From a virus: a stretch of 64,000 nucleotides of DNA. The notes beneath the pieces were generated by a model. That model did no database searches. It was not told where the DNA came from and saw only the letters and a program-made list of their open reading frames with translations. This document shows, piece after piece, positions 63,954 through 64,000 of the stretch. The DNA is taken from positions 23,843 through 87,842 of IMG/VR virus record IMGVR_UViG_3300027917_000033; one strand, 5' to 3'. Numbering within the stretch: position 1 is the stretch's first letter; the number at the start of each line of letters is the position of its first letter. The position numbers and the translations under genes were made by a program.

Positions 63954-64000
63954 AACCCCTCCGCATCCATTATATGATCGACCACTCTGTCAAAGCAGTC
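63950..64000 (-). CDS. C-terminal end of a DPxxF-family gene, runs off right edge
   Basis: Only the last 16 residues are visible, DCFDRVVDHIMDAEGL, which match the family helix (compare ADPDCFDKITVDIL). The start lies beyond the window. Confidence 0.45.
   Translation of the reverse strand, partial: DCFDRVVDHIMDAEGL

Overview
The window is part of the genome of a large tailed phage, probably myovirus-like. It carries T4-type recombination and replication accessory genes: a gp32-like single-strand binding protein, a UvsY-like mediator, gp46/gp47-like SbcCD, a FEN-type 5' nuclease and a gp55-like late sigma factor. These are combined with a bacterial-type RecA, a DnaB-type helicase and, instead of a T4 polymerase, a C-family (DnaE) polymerase split into two genes. 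No rRNA, ribosomal protein, CRISPR array or insertion sequence is seen. The host cannot be read from the sequence.

Layout. 1-20.06 kb, mostly minus strand: replication and repair (5' nuclease, SSB, UvsY-like, short family A polymerase, helicase, RecA, uracil-DNA glycosylase, split DnaE with three small genes between the halves), then a repeat-rich fibre and a sulfotransferase. 20.07-20.54 kb: a gene-free stretch full of hairpins, a likely structured RNA. 20.5-26.2 kb, plus strand: a cassette of overlapping genes, seven of which begin with a near-identical leader, consensus M-N-P-K-D-I-A-x-L-I-T-E-D-P-D; an eighth, ferritin-like, carries the tag at its C-terminus. The leader contains the (L/I)-x-E site known for T4-type prohead proteases, so I infer that these are capsid-targeted internal head proteins injected with the DNA. 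26.2-33.1 kb plus: P-loop protein, collagen-like structural protein, SbcD, SbcC. 33.1-35.1 kb minus and 35.2-40.7 kb plus: transcription regulators (HTH/KOW protein and gp55-like sigma), then a nucleotide-metabolism cluster (deoxyribosyltransferase-like, DeoC-like, PurA/PurZ-like with the catalytic Asp replaced by Ser, NAD-dependent epimerase).

41.9-64 kb, all minus: an accessory region with 23 assignable tRNA genes, two degenerate tRNA-like genes and several tRNA halves, interleaved with about 55 small genes. Two gene populations alternate. One is AT-rich and includes a diverged paralogous family (about 15 members, also present in the leader cassette) recognised by a C-terminal strand followed by D-P-x-x-F and a helix. 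The other is GC-rich: tiny zinc-ribbon and one-helix membrane proteins separated by stereotyped junctions. Nine tRNAs end three or four bases before the start codon of the next gene, so that a tRNA and a small gene form one unit.

How the genes may work together: the left part replicates and repairs the genome, the sigma factor and a candidate promoter motif (TTCAAATATAA, 25-26 bases before three start codons) may run late expression, the leader cassette may load effectors into the head, and the tRNA region may support translation. The leader and late-expression interpretations are inferences from sequence motifs.
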